This document shows, piece after piece, positions 1 to 12,819 of a stretch of DNA of 64,000 bases (positions are counted from its first letter, which is position 1; each line of letters begins with the position of its first letter). Below the pieces are notes generated by a model that searched no databases, was not told where the DNA came from, and saw nothing but the letters and a program-made list of their open reading frames with translations. The stretch comes from Albula goreensis (taxonomy: Eukaryota > Chordata > Actinopteri > Albuliformes > Albulidae): assembly GCA_022829145.1 (NCBI GenBank), contig CM040765.1:11824292-11888291 (forward strand). Direction: 5' to 3'. The translations under genes were made by a program, and so were the position numbers.

Positions 1-2670
1 TAAGAAAGTACTGAGAAAGCAACCCAGCCTGCTAATGTGTGCGTACCCTGTGAAATGAGTTGTACGAGGAAAGGCTCGAAAATGATTAATCTAAGTGGAA
101 TGAAAATTATAGGGTTGATCCATTTCTAACTGGGTTCCGTCACTTACCATGCAGATATATGGCTAGTAGACGTACAGAAGTTATGAAGTGATAATCCAGA
201 TTTTTGCTTTCTGCATCTTGCTTGTAAAAACAAGTTACATAATCTTTTCTAGCACCATATAATACGTTGTTGTGCTTTGCCTTTATGGTATCGGTTATAT
301 TGTGCCCATAGGTACATGTGAAATGGTGTCCCTTTAGTTAGCTTAATGTTTTCTAACACACTGGGTTTTTGTCGCCTGACTGCCTAATGCTAAAACAAAC
401 AGAAGGTTTGTCAGCAGATGTTTGGCTTTGGGTCAGATGGTGATAGCAGTGGCACGGAAGCGCAAAGAATAATGTTTTGGTCGGATAGAGTGTTCCCTCT
501 GTGCCTGCTGAGGGGTGAACATCGCTTTGAGCTGAGCAATCAGAGAAGCATAGCATGGGACCTTTTCACATCTCTGCAAGCTACTGCGCAGAGTCCGACC
601 ATGTGAAGTGGACGGCAGCAGCACAGCTTAGCGTGTGTTTGAGCATCTTTACATGGGATGGATTTTATCAGCAGTAGCAACAGTTCAGTTTGTTCTCCTG
701 ATACAGGTTACTATGGCAATGCATCCTGTCCCACTTGAGGAAGTTTTTTTTTCCTTTTCCATCTCTTTTCTGTCTGGAGAGTTGATGACAGTTGTGTGCA
801 CTTATTTGAGAGAGTATCTTTTCTCAAAATGAACTCATTCTAGTCCTAGTTTCACAAACAAGATGGGACAGATTTAGGCAATGTGAGGTGCATTCTGCAC
901 ACATCTACTTCAAGCTGCAGCCATCAAAGACTGAAGTTGCACTCTGTGGGGGTGAAATTGAGATTTTGTTGTGTGAAAATGGCTTGCTTAACATTTCATC
1001 ATTTGATGAATTTTAGGGAGTGCGAGGGAAAGGTGAGCAATTAAATTCCTGCCTGGGCATCCACTTTTTCCTGCAGTTGCTGAGTGTGAGGAGGGCAGCT
1101 CAGAGGGGCTGGTGGTGACTTTATAGGAGGTGGGCTGTGGTAGCGGGTGCTCCGGCAGGGCTCAAATCGTGCTCACGCTACGGGGGCACGTTAATCGGTT
1201 TAAACAGGGAAATCCCAGGCTACGGCCTCAGTGGGAAACTCCTCAATGCAATCAATGTACAGTAAGAGCAAAGGCCAAACATTCCTGGCAGTGTGGTGCT
1301 GTTGGTAGTCGAGCCATTTTCTTCAAATATTCGCACCATATCTTTTGAAACATTGACCTCCAGTCACATGGATAGATAATGTATAAAACCACTGTGCAAC
1401 TTCTGGTTTTATTCACAGAAAGTGTTCCTATGAAACACCTGAATATATGTTCATGCTGTTCTTACATTTGAAATGGCAGGGATTCGTTCAAACTAACTTG
1501 GTCTGTAGGAGCATGTATGATTAAATTGAAAAAGAATTTACATTGTAACATCAGTTTTCAGTATTTTCTATTTTCTTGGAGACATGAAAACATAATATAC
1601 TTTGGAAATTGAAGTGTTCTTTTGATTCTAAAATAGAATAGCCTTATGTCCGTGTAATTTGATTTAGTCTGCTTTGATTAAATTGTACATGCCCTCAAAG
1701 ACACAGTTTATTTGGTTTAAAATACTGTATTAGTTGTCATCGCAAAATGCAAAATGGTTTTAGGAAGAATCAGTGTTTTCTGGGTTTTGGAGGGTGGGGT
1801 GAAGAGGCATAGCTGGGTTCACCTCAACAAGGTTCAGGGCCTTATTTGGGAAATTTGATACTTAGCCAGAAGACAGCTGGTACTTCAGCAAGTGAAGGGG
1901 TTGCTCAACTTTTAATGTGCTTTACAGTAATCCAGTTAAGACCTTGCTCTCTAATCTTCTACCACAGACACTTTATACCTTTGTGTTTCCAGTCACATGA
2001 GGTATTTGCATATTCCCTGTCTGTGTTTGGATTTATTTAATTCTTTTGTGATTGCATGATGAAAAATAGATTTTTTTCTGTCTGGATTTTTTTACCACTT
2101 TGGTTTGCCAGAACTGTTGTTGGAAGAATTGGTAGTATGGTATGGCTGATATCTTGCTAAGAATGTATTTTTTTAGCATCCAATAGTTGAGTTACTCTTG
2201 TTACATTATATAACAGAATATCTATTTATGTACAGCTGTCAACAAAAATAAGAATATTGCAATTTTATTGCCAAAACCGTATGTCTGAATAACCACTGCA
2301 GTGTCACATGCTTTGTAAACAAAAATGAGTATGGGACATGTTATCTAAGGCTGTGGGTGTGACCATGTGTGACCTTGGGTGTCCTTAGAGTATGACAGTG
2401 CAGTCAATCTATGGGTCAGTCCATAAGCACTGACTGGAATTCTGTCCTGACGAAGTGAGAATCACCCTGGATACAGCTGAATGCATGCCATGGGATAGTG
2501 TGCATCGTGTTTATTAAAGATGCCATTGAGTGATTTCAATGTCGTACAACTGACTGAAAACTGACTTTTGGTTTGACTTTCGTCTGACCTCACCTTATCA
2601 GTTTGTTCAGTATTAGATGCAAAGAAAAGGATGTGAGGTGCTCAGCCAGTCAGTCCCTAAGAAGCTTCCC

Positions 2671-3028
2671 CCTTGCTCAACACTGCAGGGAATGAGAGAG
2701 CTCATGAGTGGCTATGGCAGGATCGGTGCCCCCTGCTCAACACTGCAGGGAATGAGAGAGCTCATGGGTGGCTATGGCAGGATCAGTGCCCCCTGCTCAA
2801 CACTGCAGGGAATGAGAGAGCTCATGGGTGGCTATGGCAGGATCAGTGCCCCCTGCTCAACACTGCAGGGAATGAGAGAGCTCATGGGTGGCTATGGCAG
2901 GATCAGTGCCCCCTGCTCAACACTGCAGGGAATGAGAGAGCTCATGGGTGGCTATGGCAGGATCAGTGCCCCTGCTCAACACTGCAGGGAATGAGAGAGC
3001 TCATGGGTGGCTATGGCAGGATCGGTGC
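2671..3028. repeat. Minisatellite, 60-bp unit, about 6 copies
   Basis: Six nearly identical head-to-tail copies of a 60-bp unit can be read directly; each contains CTCAACACTGCAGGGAATGA followed by a GAGAGAGCTCATGGGTGG-type segment. The first and last copies share a variant (ATCGGTG instead of ATCAGTG), and the last junction has lost one C. Because 60 is divisible by three, the array stays open in two forward frames (20-residue periodic peptides), which explains apparent ORFs here. No coding role is supported. Confidence 0.95.
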
Positions 3029-5767
3029 TGATTGGCTGATTTACCACATGACTGCGCAGGCTGCAGCTGCCTGCTGTGACTGCATAAGCAGCAGCTCTGT
3101 TCACTGAGACTGCGCAGATCTATAGCTGTAGGTCTAGGAAGAAGCCAGGGGAGCTTTTTTTTTTTTTTTAATTTTTTCAAAGATATCACCTTGACAAAAG
3201 AAAAACATCCTTTTCTTTGAGGGTATACTAGCGCAGTGATAGCTGTGTATACTCAGAGCTCAGGCCTTATCCCCGCTGGTCCTGCCCCTGTGCTCACGCT
3301 GGGGCTGACAGCGCTGGTCAGAGTAATCAGCGATGCAGCGGGGGTGCCCAGGGGCACCTGCTCGCTGCCACTGCTTGTTGCCATGCACACCACAGGACTG
3401 CTAAGAGGACGTCCAAGCCCACAGGAGACCGCGCAGCTCGGATGACATCACAGCAGCGCTGTACAGTGCTGCTCCGGGAGATACGGTAGATATCTGTACG
3501 TGAGCAGTAGGATGCCATTTTAAGAGATATTATACATTTTTACCTACATTTAATTATGTCTCACAAAAAATAAAGTGATTTGTGCAGCTGTGGTCCAGAA
3601 ACAATAAAAATAATATGACTGGCACAATTTATAATTTGTGAATCTGCCATTTACTGTGATCCCATCTGAATGGGTGCATTTACATGATAAACATGGTCAT
3701 AAGATGCTGAAATATTTGACACTGTTTTGGTCCTGCCAAGCAACATTAAAAGACTGATAAAAATCAAAAATGACCATATGGCCCTCATGGTCAGAGTGTT
3801 CACTTAATTTGGGACCTCAGAACATCTGTCATGCCCCAGACATTCAGATCCAAGGGGGCTATTTAAAAAAGTAGTCACCTCTTCATGTTAATTGTTAGCT
3901 CAGACCAGGTTACGTAGAGTACAGCAATCCATACATGGCTGTTTCAGTTTATAGTCAATTGCCTGAAAAACCAGCCTTCAAAACCATGTGTTGTATGTGT
4001 GACGCGGGAAGGCATCTATGTATGTGGCAGTTGGTAGTCTTTATATAACAATGAATGTGGGCACCTAACACATCATCTAAGTTTTCATGCACTCTGAATA
4101 CAATCTTTAAATAACATCTGCAACTTGACTTTAGACCTGATTTCAGTTGATCTGAGCACAGTAGCTTTTCACTGAAATAAAACAGCAATCTGCCAACAAT
4201 GCACTACACCACACCTCGTCTTCCAACAAACCTGCCCAAATGGGCACAAGGTCATTCGATATTTGAGGAACGTGGGCCCTTTATATGAAATGAACAACTG
4301 AGCTGGTCTGAGACTAGCAAAGCGATGTGTGTTGCAGTTTTCACCGCTGTGTGTCCGGTGTGAGATACAGCTGTGGTGACTCATCTCTGTCAGAGATTTG
4401 AGTGTGGCCGGGCAGCTTCACTCAGGCTTGTGTAAAGTGCATTTCCTGTGCTGTTACAATGACCACATCATGGCCGTCTGGTTGAGGTCATGAAGGACTG
4501 CAGTATATCTCTGGCATTGCCGTCCCTCAGTGTTCACATTAACACATGCTAAGGTAATTCTGCTCTTTTCTGTGGGTGTGTGGTATTTATTTATGCTGGC
4601 TCACTTCAGAATGCACTGTCATATTAAATCATAGCTCCGAGCAAACTGTGCTGGTGCTGGAGGAAGGAAAGGATGTAATTAGATTCCAGAGAGCAGTTAA
4701 ATGAGAGCTGAGGACAGGCCTCACTCTGAGGGGATGTGCTTGCTGGAGAGGAGCAGGCTCGTGCCTAATTTAACCTCACAGCCATGGCCTCCTTACCTGT
4801 GAACACGTCCCAGTTCTGCCGCTCTCCTGGCAACTGGAAGGGTTATCGGCATGTCAGAGTGTCCCTCTGTTCGCGCTCACCTTTTATTTACATCCAAAAT
4901 CCCAGCTCCCTGAAAGGAGCCTTTGGCAGAACGTGGAGGCAGCGAGGCTGGGGAGCGTGGAGCTCGACTGGCTGCCTGAGGGAACGGGCAGATTTTCAAA
5001 TGGGGTCTTCAGGTGTTTAGGGTTTCTGAGCATGTCTCCTCTCCGCTCCCTGGGAGAGCTCAAGCGGTGTCAGTTTGAATAAGCTGCAGGGCCCTTTGAG
5101 CTTTCGATCATCACTATGATAGCACTGTGAGCCAGATGTGCTGAAAGGATTCACGGCAGTCTGACCAGGGTGATGCCCAGCTGTACAGGGAGTTGTCAAA
5201 ATGTTGGCTGCATCATCCAAAATATTTTTCCAGAAATAAACACACAAAGGTACTCTTCCAGCACAAGCTTTCCTGTCTGTGACTAATGTACTTTTGGTGT
5301 TGCTATTGTTTCAGCATCTCCTTATTTCAGAGCTTTGGGTTTTGGTCTCACAACTAATGTGACCTGCACCAATTGTTTCACAAATACTATTGAAATGCCC
5401 ACTAAGGAAAGAGATCAGGTTCCTAGCTTCAGGCTGCCTCTTTTAATCGGCACTTCTTTGTATGAGTGAAGGAATTTGTCTGTAATTGTGTTTGCTTCTT
5501 TGATGGGTCCTTTAAACTATTTATATAACTACTACTACAGAAAGCAATAAAATCTTCCTTGGAAACTGCCATTTGTAACAGTAAAGATTCTTTGCCTTTC
5601 CAAACATATGTCTTATCATGTTATCGTAAAAGGAAAAATACAATTAAGACATATTATGTAACAAAGTTTTATAAGAATAAGTACCATACCCACAGTATAT
5701 TTTTGCATAAGTATACTGTGCAGTATGGATATCTCTCTCCACCCTTATCACTGTATGTGTATACTCT

Positions 5768-5880
<113 letters not shown>

Positions 5881-7112
5881 CAAGCAGAACCACATGCTAC
5901 GAGATGTGGACAAAATGCAAGTGATTTTAGAGCCTGATTGTAGTGCCCTGACAGCTTGGATCTTGTGAATTGAAATGACAGAGACTGGAGACACCTCAGG
6001 TTAGCAGGATTAGCTGTCTGAGGAGCAGCATGGGCACTCAGTTGCACAGAGATGTGAAGCGGGGGGAGAGCCTCAGATTAAGGCTGGATATGAGACAGGA
6101 TTCATGGGCAGCTTTCAAGGCTGACCCATATTCATCTTTAATCTGACTCAAAGATCTCTTCTCTGCTTTAGCAACTGTGTGAGTGGAAGTACTTTTGACC
6201 CCACTTAAATAGGAGGACATGTGTGTGTATGCTGTGTGTGTTGAGTTTTGAAGTGTGGCAAATATGAATCTCTAAACACTCTGCAGTGGATTACAGAGCC
6301 GGACTGACTGCTGTTGTGTGCGGTTATATCCATGTGCAGTTTTACTTGTGAGCTGCGAGGACTCTGAACTATGAAAAGTATAGAAATTAACGGCTCATTC
6401 TCTTTCTTACATTTCTGGTCAGACCAACCAAAAATTTTGCAGAAGAAATAGAGAATGATTGGCCATGGGACCAATGCTGCTATGAAAGAAATTACTCAGA
6501 GATGTGGATTGGTCGGAGATGTTGAAATGTGGTGTTGGTATTTTTGGGGGATCTAATTACTAAAATATTCCACTATCTCTTGAATCACTTCATCTCCCTG
6601 CATGCTTCACTGCACCGAATGGTAGGAAACCACAAACTGAGTCCTACCCACTCCTCCATTGGCAGTAGGAAGCTACTTTTGCAGGCCAAGAACCATGCTC
6701 AATATATATGAATGACATGAATGGTTGGAATGTGCTGTCATTCACTGATGATTGATTGACAAAGTTCAGTGCTTGTTGGTCGCACATAGCAGTCAGAGAT
6801 GCCGCATAGCGTGCTATTTCCTATTATTTGAGAAACCAGGAGTGGGAAGAGGAATAGAGTAATTGGAGTACCAGTCGTCTGTCTGCTCCGCCAATTAGCT
6901 GCACCTCCTGCTTACACACATCACTGCTTATTAGCATTTAACAGCAGGCTTCGCTACCTGCTAGTACTGAGTACTGTCAGTTAATTTGACCATTTTTAGA
7001 GCAGGAGATACAACCTGCAACTCTATTATGGTGAACAGGGCATAATGCCCAATGTCTTAGTAGAACTCCTCCTGCACAGAGGAAAGCTTGCAAAGCTACA
7101 CACAGCTCTGTC

Positions 7113-7165
7113 TCACACACACACACACACACACACACACGCGCGCACGCACGCACACACACACT
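7113..7165. repeat. (CA)n microsatellite with CG-interrupted part
   Basis: About 14 CA units run into GCGCGCACGCACGCACAC. The CG-containing interruption is a variant of the same alternating purine-pyrimidine tract. Confidence 0.95.
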
Positions 7166-8279
7166 GCACAGTGGGATTCCTTGAAACTGGGATTAATGGC
7201 ATACGGCAGTAATGTGCTTTGAGCTTAATTATTCTGCTGTGGCAGCTGGTCAGGACTGTTGTAGAAATTACATGCTTTTGCACCACATTGTCAGTCATTT
7301 CACTTTTTTTTTTTTTTTTTTTGCTTACTTTAGTAATCCATGCTGCTTTGTGGAGGTATGCAGTTGGCGCTGCTGTCTGTGTAATCCCACCCTGCTGTGG
7401 TTCACAATCTCATTTAGTGGTCGGTTGCTTGAACAGTCTGATGGTGTTTGTTGATGTTTTTTGCTCTTTTGCAGATTGGTGCACTGTACAGAACCTATCC
7501 AAACGTATTGTGACTTTTCAGATCCTTAGTGCATATCAGTAGGGACTGGCTTATCAGATGTCTTGGCCCTGTCTCTTGTAGGCCAGTCGGCTGAGTGTGT
7601 TCTGTTTCTGTGTACATTACAAAGACTGATAACTCAATTCTGTCTCTGCGTTTGAGCGGCCGTATTCAGTTTCAGGTAATATTTAAAGGTCACTTTGTGT
7701 TCTTTTCACTTCTCTCTGAAAAGCAGACACAGCCGCGCCGCACTAAGCTTTGATATTTAGAAGTAATGGGATCAGATTTTTGCCTGCCCACGCCAGAATA
7801 GATTTCATAAAGCATAAGGAAGGCTAATGATTTACAAATTCTGTGTGCGTCCTCACATCTGACACTGAGTAATGTTGAAATAGACTGGTTGTAGATAATA
7901 TGAAATAACATTTATTGCTGAATTTTCTAATAGAACTGCACACAAGCCGGGACTTGATGTCACAGGCCTTAAGAACCGATTCCATTATGTCAATATTTAT
8001 ATGACTGTCCTCTAATTGGAATATCCAGGAGGAGGATGTGTGGTTGTTTGAGTGCTAATTGTGATTGGTTCTCTGGAGTAATTTAAGGACAGGGCTGGAC
8101 TTGCTCACTGTGGGGACACAGGAGCGAATCACACCTAGCCGGAGCTCAGAGAGCTGGAGACACAGTCGCATTAGCACCTGGCCACAGTCCCAGCTTCCCC
8201 TCTGCCAGTAAACACTATGAGATTATGCTGCAAACGGTAATCATCTGTAATCACTGCGCTTCCCGACCATGCTGTAGGG

Positions 8280-8374
8280 ATGTGTGTGTGTGTATATGTG
8301 TGCGTGTGTATGTGTGTGTGTGTGTGGGTGTATATGTGTTTGTGTGTGTGTGTGTGTATGCATGTGTGTGTGTC
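8280..8374. repeat. Imperfect (GT)n microsatellite
   Basis: An alternating GT tract with TATA and GC interruptions, about 95 bp long. A second short pure GT run (about ten units) lies near 8949-8971. Confidence 0.95.
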
Positions 8375-10728
8375 TGAGTGAGAGAAATAATGACAACCTC
8401 TGTTTTTTCCTCTTTATTCTGTGCTCGGTTGGTGAGTCAGAATCAGAAATACACTGGACCTTCAGGCAAAGTTGCCCAGATAAATCTAAACAAAGATACA
8501 GGCTCATCAAACAAACGTAGTCTCTCTAAGTTCATATGAAATTGATTCAAAGTGGACATTAGTTTTTTTAAGGGCATAGGTTGTTCTGTTTTAGGAGAAA
8601 AAGAAGTGACTTTTGCACATGGAGAGTTGAGTGGGGGTCTGGGCCTTTGGAAGTCAATGTTGAAGTCATCACATTGCACTTTGCACATCAGCATTTATGA
8701 TAAACCGCTTTGTCACAGTCTGAGAACCTGCTTGCCCCCTCCACTTCCTCTGCAGGCCCTGTGTCCTGACATCATTTCCTTAGCCTGATGCAAAACAAAC
8801 ACAGGCGTCCTTGACAACAAGAACCACCACACATGCTGTTTTTAGCTTTTGGCGATAGAGTCAGTTTGTCCCAAATATAGGGGCTAAAAGTATCAAAAGG
8901 CTTATTAAAGTGTAATTATCATAGTATATAACATTGTCACACCATGTTTTTGTGTGTGTGTGTGTGTGTGTTTGGTGGATGGAGGGAAGAATAAGAAACA
9001 TTATTTTGCGTTTAGAGCTGCAATCTCCCCTAATGAGCTAATTTCTCTCATGACTACAAGAATACAAAAAACTCATGCATTGCAGTCTGGGTGAATGAGG
9101 CAGTGGGGAAAAGAAAACAAGTGATCAATAGCCATGTACAACATAACAGAATATGGATGTCCTCGTTGCAATATACTGTACATGGACGGGCCAACTTCTT
9201 GTGTATGCCACCTGGCCCCAAAGTGCAGTTGCACTGTCTGAACTGGCAGAGGAGGTAAAAGCAGAACACCCATTCAAACCCCTGTCTCCTTGCTGGTATA
9301 AAGGGGAGTGGTCACACATTTTTGTATATATGCATAATGTATTGTCGAAAACTATGTCAAAATTACATTTAGTGAATTTAACTTACACTTAAAGCCATTA
9401 AAACCATTGCGATGATTAGTGTATCCAGAGTGAGGATGAGCCATAGCTTTGAAAGTGTTCAGCGAACTAGTTAAGGGCCAGACATCGTCAAACTCCATAT
9501 CCGATATAACTTACATCTAATTAATTGTCTTGAAACTTCAGTTTCTCAACTAACACCAAGTATTCCCTCTTGCTTCATAATTAATAAGCCTTTGTACATT
9601 TTGGAATGTGTAAAGTATGACTCCATAATACTGTCTTCTTGATAAATAATTCATATCTATTTGGCAGCAGGGTCAACCAGCCTCCCATCAACAGCTATGA
9701 ATTTACATATTTATAAAGTCATGAATAATGTATGCATTTGCAACACTGCTGGTGTGATTGGCTGTTGGTACAAAATGAGGGCACAGGGTTGACTGCCTTA
9801 AATAAGGTTGGAACTATTTTATTCAAGCAGTTCAGTTGCATTGTTAAGGATCTGAAAAGATACCCTTGACCTGTTTGTCTTTAAATAGAGAAAACAGCAA
9901 GATTTATGTATTTATTTATGTAAGTATAATGATCAAATTAAATTAGTAAATTCAGTTTACTCAGTTCACTATTTCCTACATCAAACCACTGGTTAGGTTA
10001 CTCAGCCCATAGTTCCCTGATCCAGTTTGGAATAGTCTGCATGTAAATTCTTTTGCCAGAGAATAACCACTGTCATTTCAAGTGTACCATTGTTTTTATA
10101 TTTTAGGACATGGGGGTACTACACTCAAAAAACTCTCAGATATTTTATCGTTGTTTTATTTGCACAGCACATGTAGAAGAGCACAAGCCCCCTCATATTC
10201 CTTAAAATGATGACTGTGATAATCCTCAGTTCCTAATTTGCAGATTTTAGACCTCACATGAGTTGTCCTTACGTAAATTCCTTCAGACTTCTCCAGCCGT
10301 TGGCTTGTCACATGACCCTGTCTAATTTCCTGCAGCAAAAGGCCTGAGTCACACCCTTGCTGGTAAGAAGCTTACATGGACCCAGCTAAAACATCAGATG
10401 TCAGAGCCTCACTGCCAGAGGCCTTCCAAAGGAACACTAATCCTTATGAAAGTCTTCCTGCACTGTGTGTCAGTGCAGCTCTCCAGGGGAGTGTGCTTCA
10501 TCGCAAAGCTGATCAGCTATTGGTCTGCTTTGGTACATGAAAGTACATTGCATGAAAGCAGGAGTAGGGATCCCAGACATGACCATTGGATAGCTTTGTG
10601 GCTCACTAAATGATCTGTGTACATGTACAGTATGTGACAACCATAGAATCTTGACAGAATTATGACTAATCTATCACACGCCAGTTTTCATTTGGGTTCA
10701 TGAAGTTTGCTTGTGTGTCTTCCAACAG

Positions 10729-10762
10729 CCAATAAACAAGTGGTGTTCCACTTGTTTATTGG
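10729..10762. other. Perfect 15-bp hairpin with 4-base loop
   Basis: CCAATAAACAAGTGG (10729-10743), loop TGTT, then its exact reverse complement CCACTTGTTTATTGG (10748-10762). The right arm overlaps the 8-bp target duplication flanking the transposable element that starts at 10766. Confidence 0.95.
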
Positions 10763-10765
10763 TGA

Positions 10766-10957
10766 CAGTGGCGGCACCAGAGATTTTCTTTTGGTGGTGC
10801 TATGGAGTTGCTCATCGTTTCAGTGAGGGTGCTCTGCCGTGACAGTTACAATTATAAATTAAAATGATAAATAAACCACAGAAATGTCTAGGGGGGTCCT
10901 TTGGCTATCCTAGGGGTAGCTACAGCACCCCCAAGCCCCTCCCTGGTGCCACCTATG
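10766..10957. mobile_element. hAT-type miniature (non-autonomous) element, 192 bp
   Basis: The left end CAGTGGCGGCACCAGAGA and the reverse complement of the right end, CATAGGTGGCACCAGGGA, match at 14 of 18 positions, forming a terminal inverted repeat. The element is flanked by a perfect 8-bp direct repeat ATTGGTGA (10758-10765 and 10958-10965). Eight-base target duplications and CA(G/T)-type ends are hallmarks of the hAT superfamily. There is no transposase frame inside, so it is a miniature element moved in trans. The superfamily assignment is from structure, not from a database match. Confidence 0.88.
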
Positions 10958-12128
10958 ATTGGTGAGGAGACATTTTTGTATGGTTGCTAATGCAATGCAA
11001 TGCAGCAGCACTTAAATGTGTCATGTGAGTTTTCAAGGGGGAATGTTTCTTTGTTTCAAAAGTAAGTACTCTTGAAACAAAAACATGAGTATTTACTCAT
11101 GTACAGTAATGTGTACAGTATCTAAACCTGTTTGTCTCATTGAAAGTGCTACAGGCAGTGTAGACCTGGATAGTCACCTGCTTGTTGGTCGACTGCTGCT
11201 CCCCTTTAAGGCCCCCCAACAGAAGATATGTCTTTAATTACTCACAGTCTGACCATCCTAACTTCCTGTTTAGAGCTTTTCTGGGCTGCTGAGTTTCAGT
11301 TTCCCTGAAATGGAAACGCGTACCTTTATTTCTGACATTTCAACCCTCCAGTGTCAGTGTTTGTAATGGTTTTGTTTTCGAGACAGTATTTATCCAGACA
11401 GTTTTTGTTTTGTAGTTGTCAATGAAGGTACAGGTTATTCTTAATGAGCACGCTCACATGGTTACTTAACAACAACTCTTTCGTTTTGGAGCACCACAGC
11501 GGATCAGGAATGGTTTATCCTTGGGGATTTGTTTTGTAATTTATTTCTAATAAATATCAGCTGAGACATTATTGTATTTGTAAAAAGGTTGCTGACAGCC
11601 TGCAGGAAGCACAATTTCTATCATGGCATTACAAAAAGGCAGCTACGGTCTATGTGCTTACTGATGTTTGCAGTTGAACATTTTGGGATAATGAGGAGTT
11701 CAGTCATTGGAGAACATAGATTTGACCAGTAGAACATGTGCCAAGCAGGATGTCAGTACAGCGCTACTGTGTTTTCTCCACTACAGTAGGCCGGTGCTGC
11801 TGGGATGCAGGTAACTAGCTGAGTGTAACCAATTGCACGGCTCCTCTTACCTGAGCTACATTGCACTTGACAGCCTCGCTCGCAAGGGCATTGTAAATGC
11901 ACTTCCTACTGTAAGACTGTTTATCTTGAGTCCTCAGGTCCTGGCAGCTGGCTCTTTAAATCCCCTTCCCTTCCTTTACAGTAGATGTGTGAGTATATCG
12001 TCTCAGGCCTTGTTCAGAGCAGTCAGGAAACGTAAGCATTTGCATCTGTCACTTTAGATCATCTCTGGCTGTCGGGTGATATACAGTGGAAACAGCAATT
12101 TCATCCAAGTCCAGACAGGAGAACAACA

Positions 12129-12131
<3 letters not shown>

Positions 12132-12171
<40 letters not shown>
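12132..12171. repeat. (GT)n microsatellite, about 20 units
   Basis: A pure GT run of about 40 bp in the inferred first intron. Confidence 0.97.
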
Positions 12172-12174
<3 letters not shown>

Positions 12175-12709
12175 TGTGTATCACTATGGCACAACCATAC
12201 TGTTGATCCAGTTGCAAAATGCATCTTAGATTTGTCAACAGTAATTAACTAGCACTCATATGTTCAGTGCAGTTGGTTGAAACATCATGATAACATCAAT
12301 GTATTTCTTAGCTGACTGAAACCATGGGGAAATGTTTGTAATGGTAAAAACCCACCTCCGCCACCAGTGCCGTCTATTAGCTTCTGTTTTTGGTGTTCTG
12401 GGGAATGTACTTAGACTAGTTGCAAGAGGATTGCAAATAGCCTCTCCAAAAATACAGCGAGACAAATAACTAAGTACTGCTTTGTTTCAGCAGAGCTGGG
12501 CAGCAAAAGTGCTGCTTTGTGTGAACAACGACTGTGAGGTAACAGGAAATGGGCTGATTCATCAGATATACAATATCTCTGATAGAATCTCTAAACTGTG
12601 ATGTGCAGTGGCATGGGGTAGACACAGAGTGTCAGGCATACCTGACATTGAATACATGGAGCCTTTTGTTATGGCTTATTTTTAACTGTGGTCTCAATAA
12701 ACAAATGAA

Positions 12710-12819
<110 letters not shown>

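Noticed and set aside
2617-3107. Two overlapping periodic ORFs (125 and 144 codons)
   Set aside because: They are produced by a 60-bp tandem repeat whose unit is a multiple of three and happens to lack stops; there is no splice or homology support.
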